A DNA stretch of 64,000 nucleotides from Botryotinia globosa (lineage: Eukaryota > Ascomycota > Leotiomycetes > Helotiales > Sclerotiniaceae). Each line of letters starts with the position of its first letter. Within the stretch, counting starts at the first letter, position 1. This document shows, piece by piece, positions 47,001-58,999 of the stretch. The DNA lies in contig RCSZ01000001.1 of the NCBI GenBank assembly GCA_014898425.1, positions 3,596,001 through 3,660,000 of the forward strand. The letters run 5' to 3'. The notes beneath the pieces were generated by a model, which saw nothing but the letters and a program-made list of their open reading frames with translations, was not told the DNA's origin and did not search any database. Position numbers and translations under genes: made by a program.

Positions 47001-47549
47001 AAGAATTGAACCTGAAATCCATTGCACAAAGCGCAATTGTATCTAGAGTTAGTCTGGTAAAATCATCCGTCATTGTTATAGGCTCTGATGGACCTAATCT
47101 AGCCCATTTCAAGAGTAATTGATTTCCGATGTCTTGCATTTCTTTTCTATTGTCAGAAATCACGTACCTTTGAATGATAGAATCTTGAGAAACTTACGGT
47201 CGTACATCTGTTCGATAGCTAATGGTCCAAAAGCAGGTACAAGAATTCTATGTGCTTGACCCCAATCCGGATCATCATTCGTCGCTGTAAACATACCAGA
47301 TGGTCGATCATCCTTTTTTGAAAGTGCCATTGGTGGTGCCTTTTCGAATCGACTTTCATCACAAAGTTCTTCCATCATCTCCACGGAACTAACGACGATT
47401 ACTCTAGTACTTCCTCTGGTCAATTTGTATATAGGGCCATATTCGACGGCGATATGCTCGAGTGCTCTAAGTGGAGCTTCTTCATCCTTAAGATCCAACA
47501 AATTTCCCACGAGGGGTTTGGCTTTTGGCCCAGGAATTGATGTTGTCAT
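44016..47549 (-). CDS. CYP505: Self-sufficient fatty-acid hydroxylase: fused cytochrome P450 / NADPH-P450 reductase (CYP505, P450foxy/BM3 type)
   Basis: Six exons: 47549-47198, 47141-46701, 46649-46246, 46197-45609, 45559-45003 and 44945-44016, 1090 aa, matching the roughly 1,060-1,100 aa family. The haem domain shows AGHETTS (I-helix), LRESLRLTPTAP, and the Cys loop PFGSGVRACIGRAF. The linker leads to an FMN flavodoxin domain (TILYGSNTGTCLAFAQRM), then the FAD domain (RVRYYSISSSP, AGICGTYLSSLFPGD) and NADPH site (LMFCAGTGIAPFRGFIQQRA). Introns are 48-57 nt. The first has an acceptor AAAAG that is easily missed; using it gives MYDQMQDIGNQLLLKWA, as in relatives. No membrane anchor, so soluble. 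Likely hydroxylates fatty acids near the omega end with NADPH and O2, without a separate reductase. Confidence 0.95.
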
Positions 47550-49573
47550 TTCGCACTGTCTACAAGAAACGATTGTGAAAAAAGTACCAAGAAACGAACA
47601 CTTACCATTTCTCGGGATTCATACTTGTAGTTTTATATCAAAGAGAAATCAGCATTCTTCAGCTTTAAGTAAGCCCACTAGGCATTCTGCTCGCAACTCT
47701 TCCCAAAACGGCGAATTATTGAAGTCCCACGTAAAAAATCATCACAAACAACTGATCGCGGATAGGTCGTCGCCATGAATATCAATTGATGTGGGAATTG
47801 CCTCTTTGAGTATCCAATGCGAGTGGAACAGGAATCCTCTGAAATATTTGAACAGTGATTGGCCTTTTCTGATCCCCAATTGTGGGTGTGGCTGAGCTCA
47901 TGTACTTGATGTGCATTCTTCGCAGTGTAAGTCCGCGACATATCATTGCCGTTAGGTATCAAAGCATTGTTGAATCGATATCCTGAAGTTGTATAGATCA
48001 TTTGAGCAAAGCCAACTCACTTGGGTTCGATTTGTTCCAAGAAGAATATGCTGGTGCATCATTATATGAGAGAATATTGGCTGTGCAGCACACCCGACCC
48101 TTCAAGAGTCCTAGGTACCAAGCGATAGACAGATGGACATGTGGCACCAGGGAATCCAAATTCTGAGCCAGCCTCATAAGTGTATCTGCAAATATCATGA
48201 TCATCAACGATATGATGACCAAAAGTAGGTATACTGGCTGATCTGATGTTGATGTTGGACTCGAGAGTCGAGACGAAGATAGGCAACTGCATTCAGCCAC
48301 ATGCTAGTTACATGATTAAAAGCTACCCGACCCTGGTGCTTATCCTTGTACTAAGCTAACCTAGGTTACAGTTGAACGTCAAGATTGCCAATACTGGAAT
48401 AGCATCAAGTAGGCACTCCGTACAAACCTAGTAGATCTTAGAGCTTTCTAAATATATAAATCTCCCTCACCGCTGAGAAGGAGAAGTGAGGAGGGTATAG
48501 TCACGTGATTTGTATTTACCTTCTCGCACCGAGTACGATGCGCCAACTAATCTCAATATTCAGAATCTCTTTGTCGATAAAACATATTTCATTAATTTCT
48601 AAATAATATCTTGATCTTTTTAATAATATTGTGATTTATTAATAATCGAATTTTTTTGGGATTCATTAAGAATTGAGGGAATATTTATCTCTTTAAAAGT
48701 TTGAGAGTATTTGAATGTGTTTTTGATAAGAAATTGATTATATTTGATAATAGTATTTCAATAATATATATTATTCTTTCAATTATTATTTATATTGGTT
48801 CGAGAAGGATATAGAAGACGTAGTACTCATACGTAATATAGGTCCTATATATCTAATTGTATTCTATCTGAAGAGCTAGCTAAATGAGAAAGTAGTAGGC
48901 CTTATATAGACACTACTGAAAGAGCTAGTCTCTTTCGCATTCCCTTAATCCTTTTAATACAATTGCCTTTATATTGAAGTCATTCCTTTAAAGTAAATCC
49001 TCTTATAGTGAATTCCCTTATTCACATATAATATTTTTCAATTTTCAAAGTTATATTTGTATATAATTTAATAGAATTATAATAATAAAAATTATATCAA
49101 AATAATGAGAAAATTCAATTTTATATAATAAATCTATAACGAAATAATACGATAATTATATAATTTGATAATAATATTGAAAAAATCAGAGAAAGTTGAA
49201 ATATTATTATTCATATCAAAGCTAAAATCAAATTGTTTCAAACTTTACAATAAAAAACCTTCGGGAAACCTTTGCTTTGAAATCAAAGCTAAAAAGCTTA
49301 TTTAATTATATAATCACCGTGTGGTCTGAGGATGAGATAAGCGCTAACCACTACGATACAAAGTCCGCAGAAAAACGTCACTCGCAAGGCTGAGCTTTGT
49401 GTTTCCGCAGTGCCAACATATCTTGGCGGGGATTCGATTAACAACGAAGAAAACAATCAAAAAGTTTTCACTCTCCAGAAGAATTTATACAATAAAGCAA
49501 TGTAAATACTATTTCTACGAGGGTCTAGGTATCCAAAAGACCTCAGAATCAATAATATAATTCACCCGTCAGA
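47550..49573. other. CYP505 upstream region and AT-rich island
   Basis: 47678-48300 contains several overlapping - strand open frames that I cannot assign. From about 48560 to 49310 the sequence is very AT-rich and stop-dense, a decayed repeat sharing a word with 59400-59432. A tRNA-like A-box string occurs near 49325-49375 on the - strand. The promoter of the 49574 gene is at the end. Confidence 0.45.
48560..49310. repeat. AT-rich, RIP-like repeat island
   Basis: About 750 bases dominated by A/T with no coding potential. The stretch around 48857-48910 matches, inverted, the sequence at about 59365-59432 (shared ATTCT-TCT-AAGAGCTAGCT word), so both derive from one repeat family. Confidence 0.6.
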
Positions 49574-50144
49574 ATGTCATCTCCAACACGTCGATCACCA
49601 GCATTATCACAATCTCCTTCACCAAGTCACCACTCTCCAATACTTCCTGAAGCTCCCAAGGAGAGCGCGGTAGTGAGGGTAAGCTATCTTCACCTGATCC
49701 CAATATCTGCCATGATTCCATGAAAGATTCTAATCAAATACACAGCTTATCATCGCCCCCATTACCTTTATTTCATTCCTCATCTCTCTCTTGATCATCG
49801 ATAGCCGTAATAGTTATCTTCGCATTCACCAACACTCGGAACCCCGGACGTATCCCAATACTTTCATCGGGCGCATTCAAGAATTTCTTCACAAATTGAT
49901 ATTCAAACCACAACCATATGCATATATCAAATCACCATCTCGAGGACAAAATGCCGAGGGGATCAAGAGAAAGGAAGAGGAGCCATGGCATTGGAATACT
50001 AAACAAAAGAAAATGATGAAGGTGGAGGTTTCGGATGCTTTTAGGTTTAGACAATGGGTATTAATTGGAATGGCGGTTGTCGCAGCAGGAATTGGGTTGC
50101 TGGTTCTGTGTCTTGCGAATTGGATATGGCAGATTTGGTATTGA
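49574..50144 (+). CDS. Hypothetical protein with two membrane segments
   Basis: Exons 49574-49678 and 49746-50144, 167 aa. Starts MSSPTRRSPALSQSPSPSHHSP (Ser/Pro, basic). One hydrophobic segment begins directly after the junction (LIIAPITFISFLISLLII), a basic loop follows (RTYPNTFIGRIQEFLHKLIFKPQ), and a second segment lies near the end (WVLIGMAVVAAGIGLLVLCLANWIW). The intron is 67 nt (GTAAGC...ACACAG) with TCTAAT near its end. Both termini probably face the same side. I do not recognise the family. Confidence 0.7.
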
Positions 50145-51219
50145 GATGTTCTGGATAGCTATCCGATATTTTGAAGAAGGAGGACAGATTGGATCTAGGA
50201 CTGAGGAGATATGTTGCGACGGGACGAGTTTGAATACCAAAACGGAATTAATATCTAGGCACTAGGTAGGTATATATGGATACTATGTGTCCAAGAAGAG
50301 CACGACATGATGATATCGAGGGGCTGCTGGTAACCTGGCATATGAAGCATCTCGTCATGGTCGTCATCAAGAGAATTCGATAGCTCAGATGTTAGATATA
50401 CTCAATCAATCATCTACGAGTACTCGGGTCAATGTCTAATCTTGTATGCAATCGTTCAATCATGCATGACATGTCACAATAACACTTGGGCCGTACACTC
50501 TCGAGACACTTTAGTGAAGTTTGGAAATACCTAGTACCAGTATACAAAAAGCAAATAGAGAGAAGACTAAAAAGTAAAGAAGTATATGATAATTATAAGT
50601 ACGATATATAAGGAAGGTTAGGTGAGTGGAAGAACAAACAGGTAGTTGGTGAATCTTTGAAGCTGGGTTCCAATTTACAAACACAAACTTCTTAACTTCT
50701 CCCTTTCTTCAAGAAGACGACAATCAATATCAAGTTTCTTTTTCTCTTGCTAAGAATTTTGTAAGTTCTTCAATCAAGTTCTTCAATCAAGTTCTTCATC
50801 TCTCCAGGGCGCGCTTCCTTCTCGACCTCTTCTTCTCTTATCGGCAAAGCTCCACCACAAAAACACAATTTACTACTGTAACCTTATCCACGATAACCTT
50901 ATCGCCCACCGCCCACGAGATTTTTTGAATTTTTCTTCCCCAGAGCTTCCTTCAACCTTCAACCTTCCAACTTTCAACGCGTTTTGGCGCGATTTCTTTT
51001 CTAGACTTTCTAGACTTCAAAGTGCTCCACTATTGAAAAAGCAAAGGCAATTAATTACCTAGCCTAGGTAGCTTTCATAGTGAGTGCACCGAACCAATTG
51101 CACTTCTTCAATCTTCTCAATGCCGTTGATTTGTGGCCTTGTCTCTCTTGTTTGCACATCAGCACACTTCTGCTGCTTCGCATAAGCTCAACAACTTCTT
51201 GAAGGGATCACAAATATTC
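50145..51219. promoter_or_regulatory. Promoter/leader region of the Dnt1-like gene, with a uORF
   Basis: About 1.1 kb, CT-rich toward the end. ATG at 51119 opens a 21-codon upstream ORF ending TAA at 51182-51184, before the main start at 51220. Confidence 0.4.
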
Positions 51220-54200
51220 ATGATGAATTCCTTCATTGACCCCCCCGCCTCTCCGGGCTTTTCACTTCGAGTGAAAGTCTTTACACCAGATGCTGCAGAG
51301 GAAAACGATCGTCCAATCCGTTGCTTTCGTGTCATCACATCACCAAATATTACCATTAGAGAGTTTTGCACAGAAGCTTCAAGAGTTCACGAAATCAATT
51401 ATGGCCAGTAAGTAGTGTTTGCGCTTTTGCGAATATGATGTTGGGTGGGTTGCAAAGTTGAAATTAATCCTTACTGATTGCTTCTTCACCTAGACCCCTT
51501 GCGATCAAGAAGTGTATGGACGATGAATTATTTGACGTCACTCAGAACGATCTGATAGGTCCTCTATTTACCAATATGTCTACTATTCGAATCATAAAAG
51601 CTCCCAATAAACCAAATGTTCGAGACTCACTTCCTCCAACGTCAGCCCTTCGATTCAACCCAATTAGCGTCCTTGGTCAGAAAAGAGATAGGTCGCCGAA
51701 AAATGGAACTGCGGAATCATTCTGGAATCCACAAAAACGTCAGAGAACGGCCATCGATCCAGACAAACCAATTCCCTCTCGAGAAGTCGAGTCATATACC
51801 GGTGGAAGATTGGAAGGTATCCCAGAGAACCCAGAAGCCACAATCCCCGATTCGCAACAGAGTGCTATATTAGGTCATGAGGATGAGGACAACGATGTTG
51901 TGCCAAATGTAAGAGAGGATTCTCCCATGATCTCCGACACCCCACCCCCATCATCTCTGTCGCCAGTGAAGAGACGTTTTGTCCGCCAAAGTCATGCCAT
52001 AACTAATTATATCACAAAGTTGTCTACCAAGAATACCAATGCGCAACCCAACAGCGATCCAAAAGAACTTGTAAGCCCGTTTAAAGAGCCCCCGCCACGG
52101 AAGCAGGGCACACCAAAGGACATCACAGGAGCAAAAAGTGCAAGCTATCACATTCAGAGAGCTACCGATAGAGGTCGATCCGTTTCAACGACTGCGACAA
52201 GTCCAATGGCAAATGAACCACAACTTCCTTCCCATCCTCACTCAAGTTCTTCTAAGAAGCAAAAGACCTCGGAAACAAGTCTGCCAGCTGTGAAATCAAG
52301 CAATTCGAAGAATCGATCATCTAGGAATGAGGGGAGTATTTACGACGATTTCGGTTCGGATTCTGAGGAAATAAAGGTTCCCCAATCAAAACTTAAAGTC
52401 AAAAAGTCTTTATCAGCAGGATTACCTGGCCTTGAGAGGCTAGCTAACTCACCCTCAAACCACAATCGTCATCTTTTCAAGACCGCTGAATCTGCTTCAA
52501 CTCCTCATGAGCTACCCTTGACGCCGAAGAGTAGAATACGCGAGGAAGAATTGCGCAAGAAGAAAGAAAGTGAGGAGGCAGCAAAGGAGGCGCGGACTGC
52601 GGCTGCAAAAGCTGCCGAGGAACGTAGACGTGAATCCGAAAGAGAAGCCGTGGCTGCAAAAGCCGAGCGAATGCGTAAAGAGAAATCAGAGGAACGCAAG
52701 GCAGAAGAGAAGCAGAAGCAAGCTACAAGAAAACAAAAAGAAGACGCTTCTCTTCTAGCTCAAAAACTGAAGGGTGAGAAAGAGAAATTGCGCAAACAGA
52801 TCGAAGAGGATGACAGAATAGAGAAGCAGAAGGCCGAAGAGGAGGCCGCGAAAAAAGCCGAAGAAGAGTCTAGAAAGTCAGAAGCTCTTGAAGGCTCCAG
52901 AAGAGCATCCGGAACTCCACAAGGAGGCCGGAAAGGTACCCCGGTCAATAAACGCAGTACTCCCAGCGCGATCCTTCCTCGCCAGTCTTCTACGCCTCAT
53001 TACCCAAGAGGAAAGAAGTCATCTTTGAAGACTTCACGTTCTTCTGAAAGCGTATTGAGCTCTTCACCTGGAGCCCCAGCTCCTAAGGATACCAGTCTAG
53101 AAGCTCAGATGCCATTACCATCCAAGGGTCCTAGAAGAGTCTCCTTTGATCTTGACAAGACGAATACTCCTATAAAGCCACAACTCCAGAAGACAACTTC
53201 CGTTGACACACCAAAAGAGAAAACAACACCCACACTTACTTCTAGTCAGATCGCAGCCCCAAATCAAACGCCTATTCCCCTACCCAAAACATTCAAGCGC
53301 CCTGATCGTAGTGCAACTCCAGTCAGACAGCCGTCACTGAAACCATCTGCTATGAGTCAACCACCATTGATAGCGGGTCGAGCAAGTTCTGTGGGACGAT
53401 CTGCAACACCTAACCCTAACCCTCAACCGGCATCTAAGAGTATTCCTACTGAGAAAAAAACCTTGGAGAAGAAGACTATTACCCCGGAACCAAAAAAAGC
53501 AGCGACATCTACACCCGGCCGTCCAATCCCGATCAAAGGTATGTTAATATCACGCCGAAGGTCATTCAAATAGCCTCGTGACGTTTATTACTCTGTCAAA
53601 CAAGGACAAAAATGAATCGTTGATGAATGAGCACAAGCTAATATCATCCTAGAGAAACCAAAGTCGCCACCTAAGCCCGCTGAAATAGCACTCCCTCCAA
53701 GTTCAGACAGTTCCAGTTCTGAAGATTCCGATCTTGAAGAAGAGGTTACAATAAAGCAAGAACCAAAAAGATCCGTTAGTCCTCCAAATCGACAAATTGA
53801 AGAATCGAACAATCCCAACGACCAATCTGATGAGGATGTCGAAATGGGTGAAAATCAGTCATCGCCACGTGATAGTCGATCTCCGGTTGTCTTTCATTCT
53901 AATGCACCATCTGGTGATGAGCGTAAATCCTTCAACAAGCACACTCGAAATTCGGCTTCTTCTTCTTCATCATCAGAAGACGAATCGTCTGACGAAGAAG
54001 AATCGGGAGACGATACCTCCGACAAGGAAAATGACATTAAGGTTAAAACAGAAATCAAAGAGACCCAAGACAGCTCAGAAGACGAAGGCGATGGCGGGAG
54101 TGATGATGAGGATGCGAAGATGCCAGATGCTCCAGCTCAACGGTTAAGCCCGGAATTGCCAAGCCATGCCCGGAGAACTATGGTCTCTCCTATTAAGACC

Positions 54201-54932
54201 ACAAATCAACGTAAGAACTCCAGCAGCGATGAGGATGATACCCAAGACGAAGTTGATCAACAACTAACATCTGATATCTTCGAAGCTCAAGGTCCATCAT
54301 TTTCTTCGCCCCTCAAGCGACCTATTATTAGACCAACGATTGGTTTCGGCGCAAGTTTATCATCTTTGAATAGTCAGAAAGGTGCCATGTTCAAACCCAA
54401 ACCCCTGTCAAATGGACAACCCGCCAAATCAAAATTACAACTTTCATCTCAATTATTGAACAAGGAATTCTCGGAGTCGGAAGAAGATGAGAGTGGCAGT
54501 GATGATAGTTCTGACGATGATGATATTCCAGTTCCAGCAAGCTCAAAAATCCCCTCTTTAACTCAAAGTAATGGTTTGGTTGCCTCGGCAGCCATTGCCG
54601 CCGCCGCAGCGAAGAGAATTAAAGATGCTGGTAGTGATTCAGATTCAGATTCTGACAACAGTTCAGATGATGCAATGGAACAAGCGAGAATATCTTTGAT
54701 GGCGCAGGTTAACCAATATGGAATGAGTGCTAGTCAAAATACTTTGCCGCAGGGATCACAAATCTCGGTTAATGGTGGGGCACAAAAGGACAATGGAAAA
54801 GGGGGTGCAGTGCTTGGCAAAACGAATGGAAATGCAAAGAATTCGAGAAGTGCGGGGAAAGAGTTCGCTAAAAAAGGGAAGGACAGGATTACGAATGGGT
54901 ATGATTTCAAGAGTTATGGATCTTTCAATTGA
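51220..54932 (+). CDS. Dnt1/Net1-like nucleolar protein
   Basis: Exons 51220-51407, 51494-53538 and 53653-54932, 1170 aa. The N-terminal about 100 residues form a ubiquitin-like fold segment typical of the Dnt1-like N-terminal domain (FSLRVKVFTPDAAEENDRPI, NITIREFCTEASRVHEINYG, PLAIKKCMDDELFDVTQNDL). The rest is long, disordered and repeat-like: S/P-rich, a Lys/Glu coiled coil (about 350-470: EELRKKKESEEAAKEARTAA), basic S/T-P stretches (many possible CDK sites), and acidic Ser blocks (SSSSSSEDESSDEEESGDD) before a GKEFAKKGKDRITNG end. Yeast Net1 and fission yeast Dnt1 tether Cdc14-family phosphatase in the nucleolus and silence rDNA; a similar role is inferred. Start is the first in-frame ATG; an upstream GTG extension is not credible. 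Confidence 0.85.
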
Positions 54933-55895
54933 AAAGCTAGTGGCGGAAGTCGATTAAATATGGGAGGATAAGGGTGTGAGCGCTTCAAGGGGACATACGA
55001 CATTAAGCGCTATTTGTGTATAATTGTGGGGTGAGCTGAGTGGAAGGAGGAGCGCACACTTTTGTTCATGATCATAAAAATTACGTTTGCAGAGATGATA
55101 TCCGGTTGATTTGTTTCTTCTTTCAGGAGGTATTTGCATAATGGTATGGCGTGTAGGAGTTTGGATCCATTTCAAGGAAGGAAAAAAGGGGAATTGTTCT
55201 TCATTGGTTTGATTTTTCGCATATGTGTGTTTATCGCGTTGATGAGGATGCATGGATATATGGGCGGTGTGTTTGGGTATGTGTTTTGTTTATAGAGGGA
55301 TTGCGGAAGGGGAAGAGGGCGGCAGAAAGAAAGGCAAAGGGAGGAGGGGTGTGTATATGGGAGATTGAACAAATAGTGAAGAAGGATGTTAATATGATGA
55401 TTTTTAATGATCTGGAGAGAAAGGTGATGAATGATTGGCAGTAGTGGTGCTGGAGGTGGATTACATAGAAATGGGTAGATAGGTAGATAGAATCGACAAA
55501 ATATGAAATACCTACGTATTTCGAATAGATATCATGATCCGATGACTGACTGCGTCTGGAGTTTTACGTTTATGTGATACAATATGATTGTTTTATTTGT
55601 GTTATATACCTTCTGAGGAAGAGTCTTGTGATAGGGTTTCTGAAATTTATAGATATCTGGGATGGAGATGGTTGTGATAGAGAAGAGGAGGGATGAATTG
55701 AATTGGATTGGAGCTAAAAGTTAGAGGTTATGAGATTGCAATGACGGATTGGGTAAAATTCGCTGAGATAAAACGTCTAGCATAATCAGGAGGTATCTTC
55801 TCGCAATATCTCTACATCTCCTTTCTCCATATCAACCATCGATCGCAAATCAAAGGGGCTCCGGATTTGTAGTATAGTGGAAAGAAATAGGTGGA

Positions 55896-55928
55896 TCTGG
55901 AATCTGGAATCTGGAATCTGGAATCTGA
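55896..55928. repeat. (GGAATCT)n short tandem repeat
   Basis: About four copies of a 7-bp unit in intergenic DNA. Confidence 0.8.
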
Positions 55929-56099
55929 AAATCTGGGCTCGAGTTGAGAGTACTGGGGGGGGAATTTACGTCGGCTGGCTTCACGGAATATATTCTCGAT
56001 TTTGGTTTGAGATTCGGGAGGGTTTTTTGTGGGAATTGATGTGTGTTTTTTTCAATCTATTATAATAGTTGGGGCTAATTATCGCTTACCGCACCCCTG

Positions 56100-56370
56100 T
56101 GACAAATGTGACAAAATCCCTACAAAAATAAGGTTTTTTTTTTATAAACAAGTTTTTATAAAAATTTAGAATTTTCAACTTTAATATCATCAAATTCTAT
56201 TTACAAAAATAGAAAAAAAATTCTATTCATTTCTTTTCGAAGATTTGATTAATTAAATAACATTTTCTAAGAGAATTTATAACTTTATCTTTTATTATAG
56301 TAAATGAACTAGAATATTAAAAGTTGAATAATCCTATATTTTAATCAGAAAAGTATTATATATAATGAGT
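56100..56370. repeat. AT-rich island
   Basis: Very AT-rich, A- and T-run sequence with no coding potential, probably a decayed repeat; ends not definable. Confidence 0.45.
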
Positions 56371-56517
56371 GATGGCCTCAACTCTTACTTGTCTTATTGT
56401 ATCGCATTGTATTGAGATAACAGGGGGATTGGTTGGAAAATCTTCGGAGTTGGAGCTGGGATGGGATAGGATGTTATGGTATGATGAAGTGTTTGTTATT
56501 GGTTATTTGTGATAGTA

Positions 56518-56566
56518 TTGTGAAGTTGAAGTTGAAGTTGAAGTTGAAGTCGAAGTCGAAGTTGTG
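56518..56566. repeat. (GAAGTT)n repeat
   Basis: About seven or eight hexamer copies, the last few changed to GAAGTC. Confidence 0.85.
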
Positions 56567-58035
56567 GCTGTATGTATTTCTTTGATTTTGAGGTTTTGAG
56601 GTTTTGAGATTTTGGGTGGAGGAGTGGAGGGTTTATTTCGAGCGAGAGTTTATTTGTGTTGATTTTTGGGGCTTGGTGGATGGAGTTGATAGGAGTTTAT
56701 AAAGAGTTGATAAAGAATTAAATGAAGTAAAGTAAAAATAGTTGGGAATGTTGGAGGGGATATTTGCATATAGGTATATACCCAATCTTAATGACAAGTA
56801 TCTTCCTAATCTGTCAGAACCTCTTACATACTATCTGAGGATTTCTAATAACAATATGAATTAACATTTTTAATAATTGGGATTTGATTAAGTAGAAATC
56901 TTACACAAAATGCTAAACACAATCTCGGTCATTTCTCGTTATGTATAAAAGAAAAGATAAAATAATAGAGAGTTTCTCAAAGATCCTCGATACCTAGATT
57001 GGGTACCTACCTACCTACCTATCTATCTAGTTTAAGTAAGTTGTCTTTCACATGTCCGTTCAAATAACTATCCGTTTTGTAGTTTTAAAATATCACTTTG
57101 ATTTGCTGTGTCCCTCAGCCATATTATGCAATATCCTATTGTTTTCATGAGTATTGTAAGTAGGGGTTTTAAAATATAGATGGCTTCATAGCCATATGTT
57201 AACAACTAATCACATTTGTTCATTAAGCGCGAAGTAGACAGCGATTGCGTCTTAGGCCCGGAACTAGACCCCGCCAATCCGAACTTTGTGTCTTGACTTG
57301 GGTATCTATTTATTTACGATTTACCCGTGGGCGATCTTTTGATTGGCTTTGATTTTCCTAGATGTGTGTAGTGGCCAATAGTCTAAGATCTCGAATGGCG
57401 TTATCAAATCTAGCGCTAACAAGTTCGGCTCGGGGTAGGGTTACATCGCATGAATGTGCTAAACCCCTCACATCTATGGATTTTATGCAGAAGACAAGGA
57501 TGTTATGCACGATGTGTCCGAAGTTGTCCTAATAGGCCGCCATACCACCATAGCATGTCGACAAAACAAGTCGACAGAACGTGACAACAAAGTGGACATT
57601 CGTTAGTACGAATGCCTGTATCTGCATATGTCTGTGTTTGTGCGCATTTGGGATTTCTCGGCGAGGTGAACGTAATCTTCTTTCAAATTATCAGGAACAG
57701 TCAATAAGCATGGATCATTAATTAGCAACAAGCGTGGTTAACGGCAGTTGGAAGGTACTTTCTAGCTATAGGTCCACGAGTACCTAGCTTCTTCATCAAT
57801 GGATGACGGAATGGGTTGTATGAACGAATTTCTCGACGGCAATTGGTTGATTCACGCCTAATTTGCACAGGAATGTTATGTACTCGTATAAGATTGATTT
57901 GACCTACGCAACAAAATCTATATTGAAGAGTTGTGCACTTTCCGTGTAGAAGACAGCGATGAATTACGGAGAAGACCAACTCATTTTCTCATCTAGACCC
58001 CCACCAATCAAACAGATCTACAACCATATCTGCTT

Positions 58036-58999
58036 CTATTCGTCTACGAGAAACTTTCTCAAATGCTTCATGAACTTTTCTCGTTGATCAACGTGGCAAA
58101 AATGTGCCGCGTTATCCAAGACAATCCATTTAGCCTTCTCGATGTGATCAAAAAATGGTTGCATTGCGACGTCTTGTGCCTCGTCTTCTGCTCCATTGAT
58201 GAGAAGTGTCGGTGCCTTGATCTTGCTCAAATTTGGAATTGATGTCCAGTTACGAAGATTTCCTGCGGGAACTAGCTCGCAAGGACCGTACCTTATATTG
58301 TGTCAGCAGATTGTCCAGAGAGGAAGATTGGCAGCCTTACATAGTGCTATACGTCGTCGGATCTTTTGCAAACCAATTGAAGGCAGCCTGGACTTCAGGA
58401 GCTGGCCACGGTCTCGTGAGGCTCAGATGTCGCTTGTAGAAGACTTCCAAAGCAGCTTCATACTCTGGGCTCTCATAGTCCTTACTGTCACCACCACGGT
58501 CCAAGACCTTCTGGACGTCCAATGGAAGTCGCTTTCTGAGTGAATCAAGACCAATCTTCCATACTTCCATGCTAGCCAGACTGCTTACGATGACTAAGCG
58601 ACGGAGGTTCTTCGATCTCGCTGGATCAGATGCCCATACAGCCGCGAGCATTCCACCCCATGAATGCCCACAGACATCAATGAATCGATCCTTTAATCCT
58701 AAATGACTGATAAGATTATCGAGTTCGTCCTGAAATAGCTTGACACTCCAAAATGCTTCATCGCCAGCTTTTTCTGGCAAATGAGTTGACAGTCCATTGC
58801 CAATTTGGTCGTAGAAAACAAGAGGAATAGATGGCGCAAGATCTTCTAATGGAAGCAGATAATCGTGACAAGCTCCTGGTCCTCCATGTAATACGATCAG
58901 AGGTGTTTGAGAAGTCGTGAAGTCGCCGACTACTTTGTACCAAGTCTGGCAAGGCTTTGAAATGCCTGGGACGATGAACTCTGCAAGACCCTCCGTCAT
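58036..58999 (-). CDS. Proline iminopeptidase-like alpha/beta hydrolase (S33 family)
   Basis: Exons 58999-58341 and 58291-58036 across a 49-nt intron (GTAAGG...ATAAG with CTGAC), 304 aa. The oxyanion-hole loop is LIVLHGGPGACHDYL, the nucleophile is Ser in DVCGHSWGGMLAAVWA, the acid is probably the Asp in INGAEDEAQD, and the His is in DNAAHFCHVDQREKF. The cap region contains VFYKRHLSLTRPWP. Relatives release N-terminal Pro from peptides or hydrolyse amino-acid amides; exact substrate unknown. No signal peptide, so cytosolic. It lies between AT-rich islands near the UstYa-like gene; functional linkage to it is possible but unproven. Confidence 0.92.

Larger units (their letters stand above)
54933..58035. 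other. Long intergenic region with AT-rich island and short repeats
   Basis: About 3.1 kb. It contains GGAATCT repeats (about 55896-55928), an AT-rich island 56100-56370, and a GAAGTT array (56521-56563). A - strand frame at 57722-57979 has a protein-like tail but no ATG and no partner exon, so it may be a gene relic. No intact gene seen. Confidence 0.45.

Noticed and set aside
49325..49375. tRNA-like string on the - strand (TCGTAGTGGTTAGCGC A-box-like)
   Set aside because: No B-box/T arm or pairing acceptor stem follows; at most a tRNA-derived relic.
51133..51219. N-terminal extension of the Dnt1-like protein from GTG
   Set aside because: No ATG in that extension; the conserved domain begins after ATG 51220.
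56070..56385. Possible inverted ends (AGTTGGGGC / GCCTCAACT) around the 56.1-kb AT island
   Set aside because: Only about 8 of 10 bases match and there is no TA or other target duplication.
57722..57979. 85-codon - strand frame
   Set aside because: Starts with TTG, no upstream exon or homology found; noted only as a possible relic.
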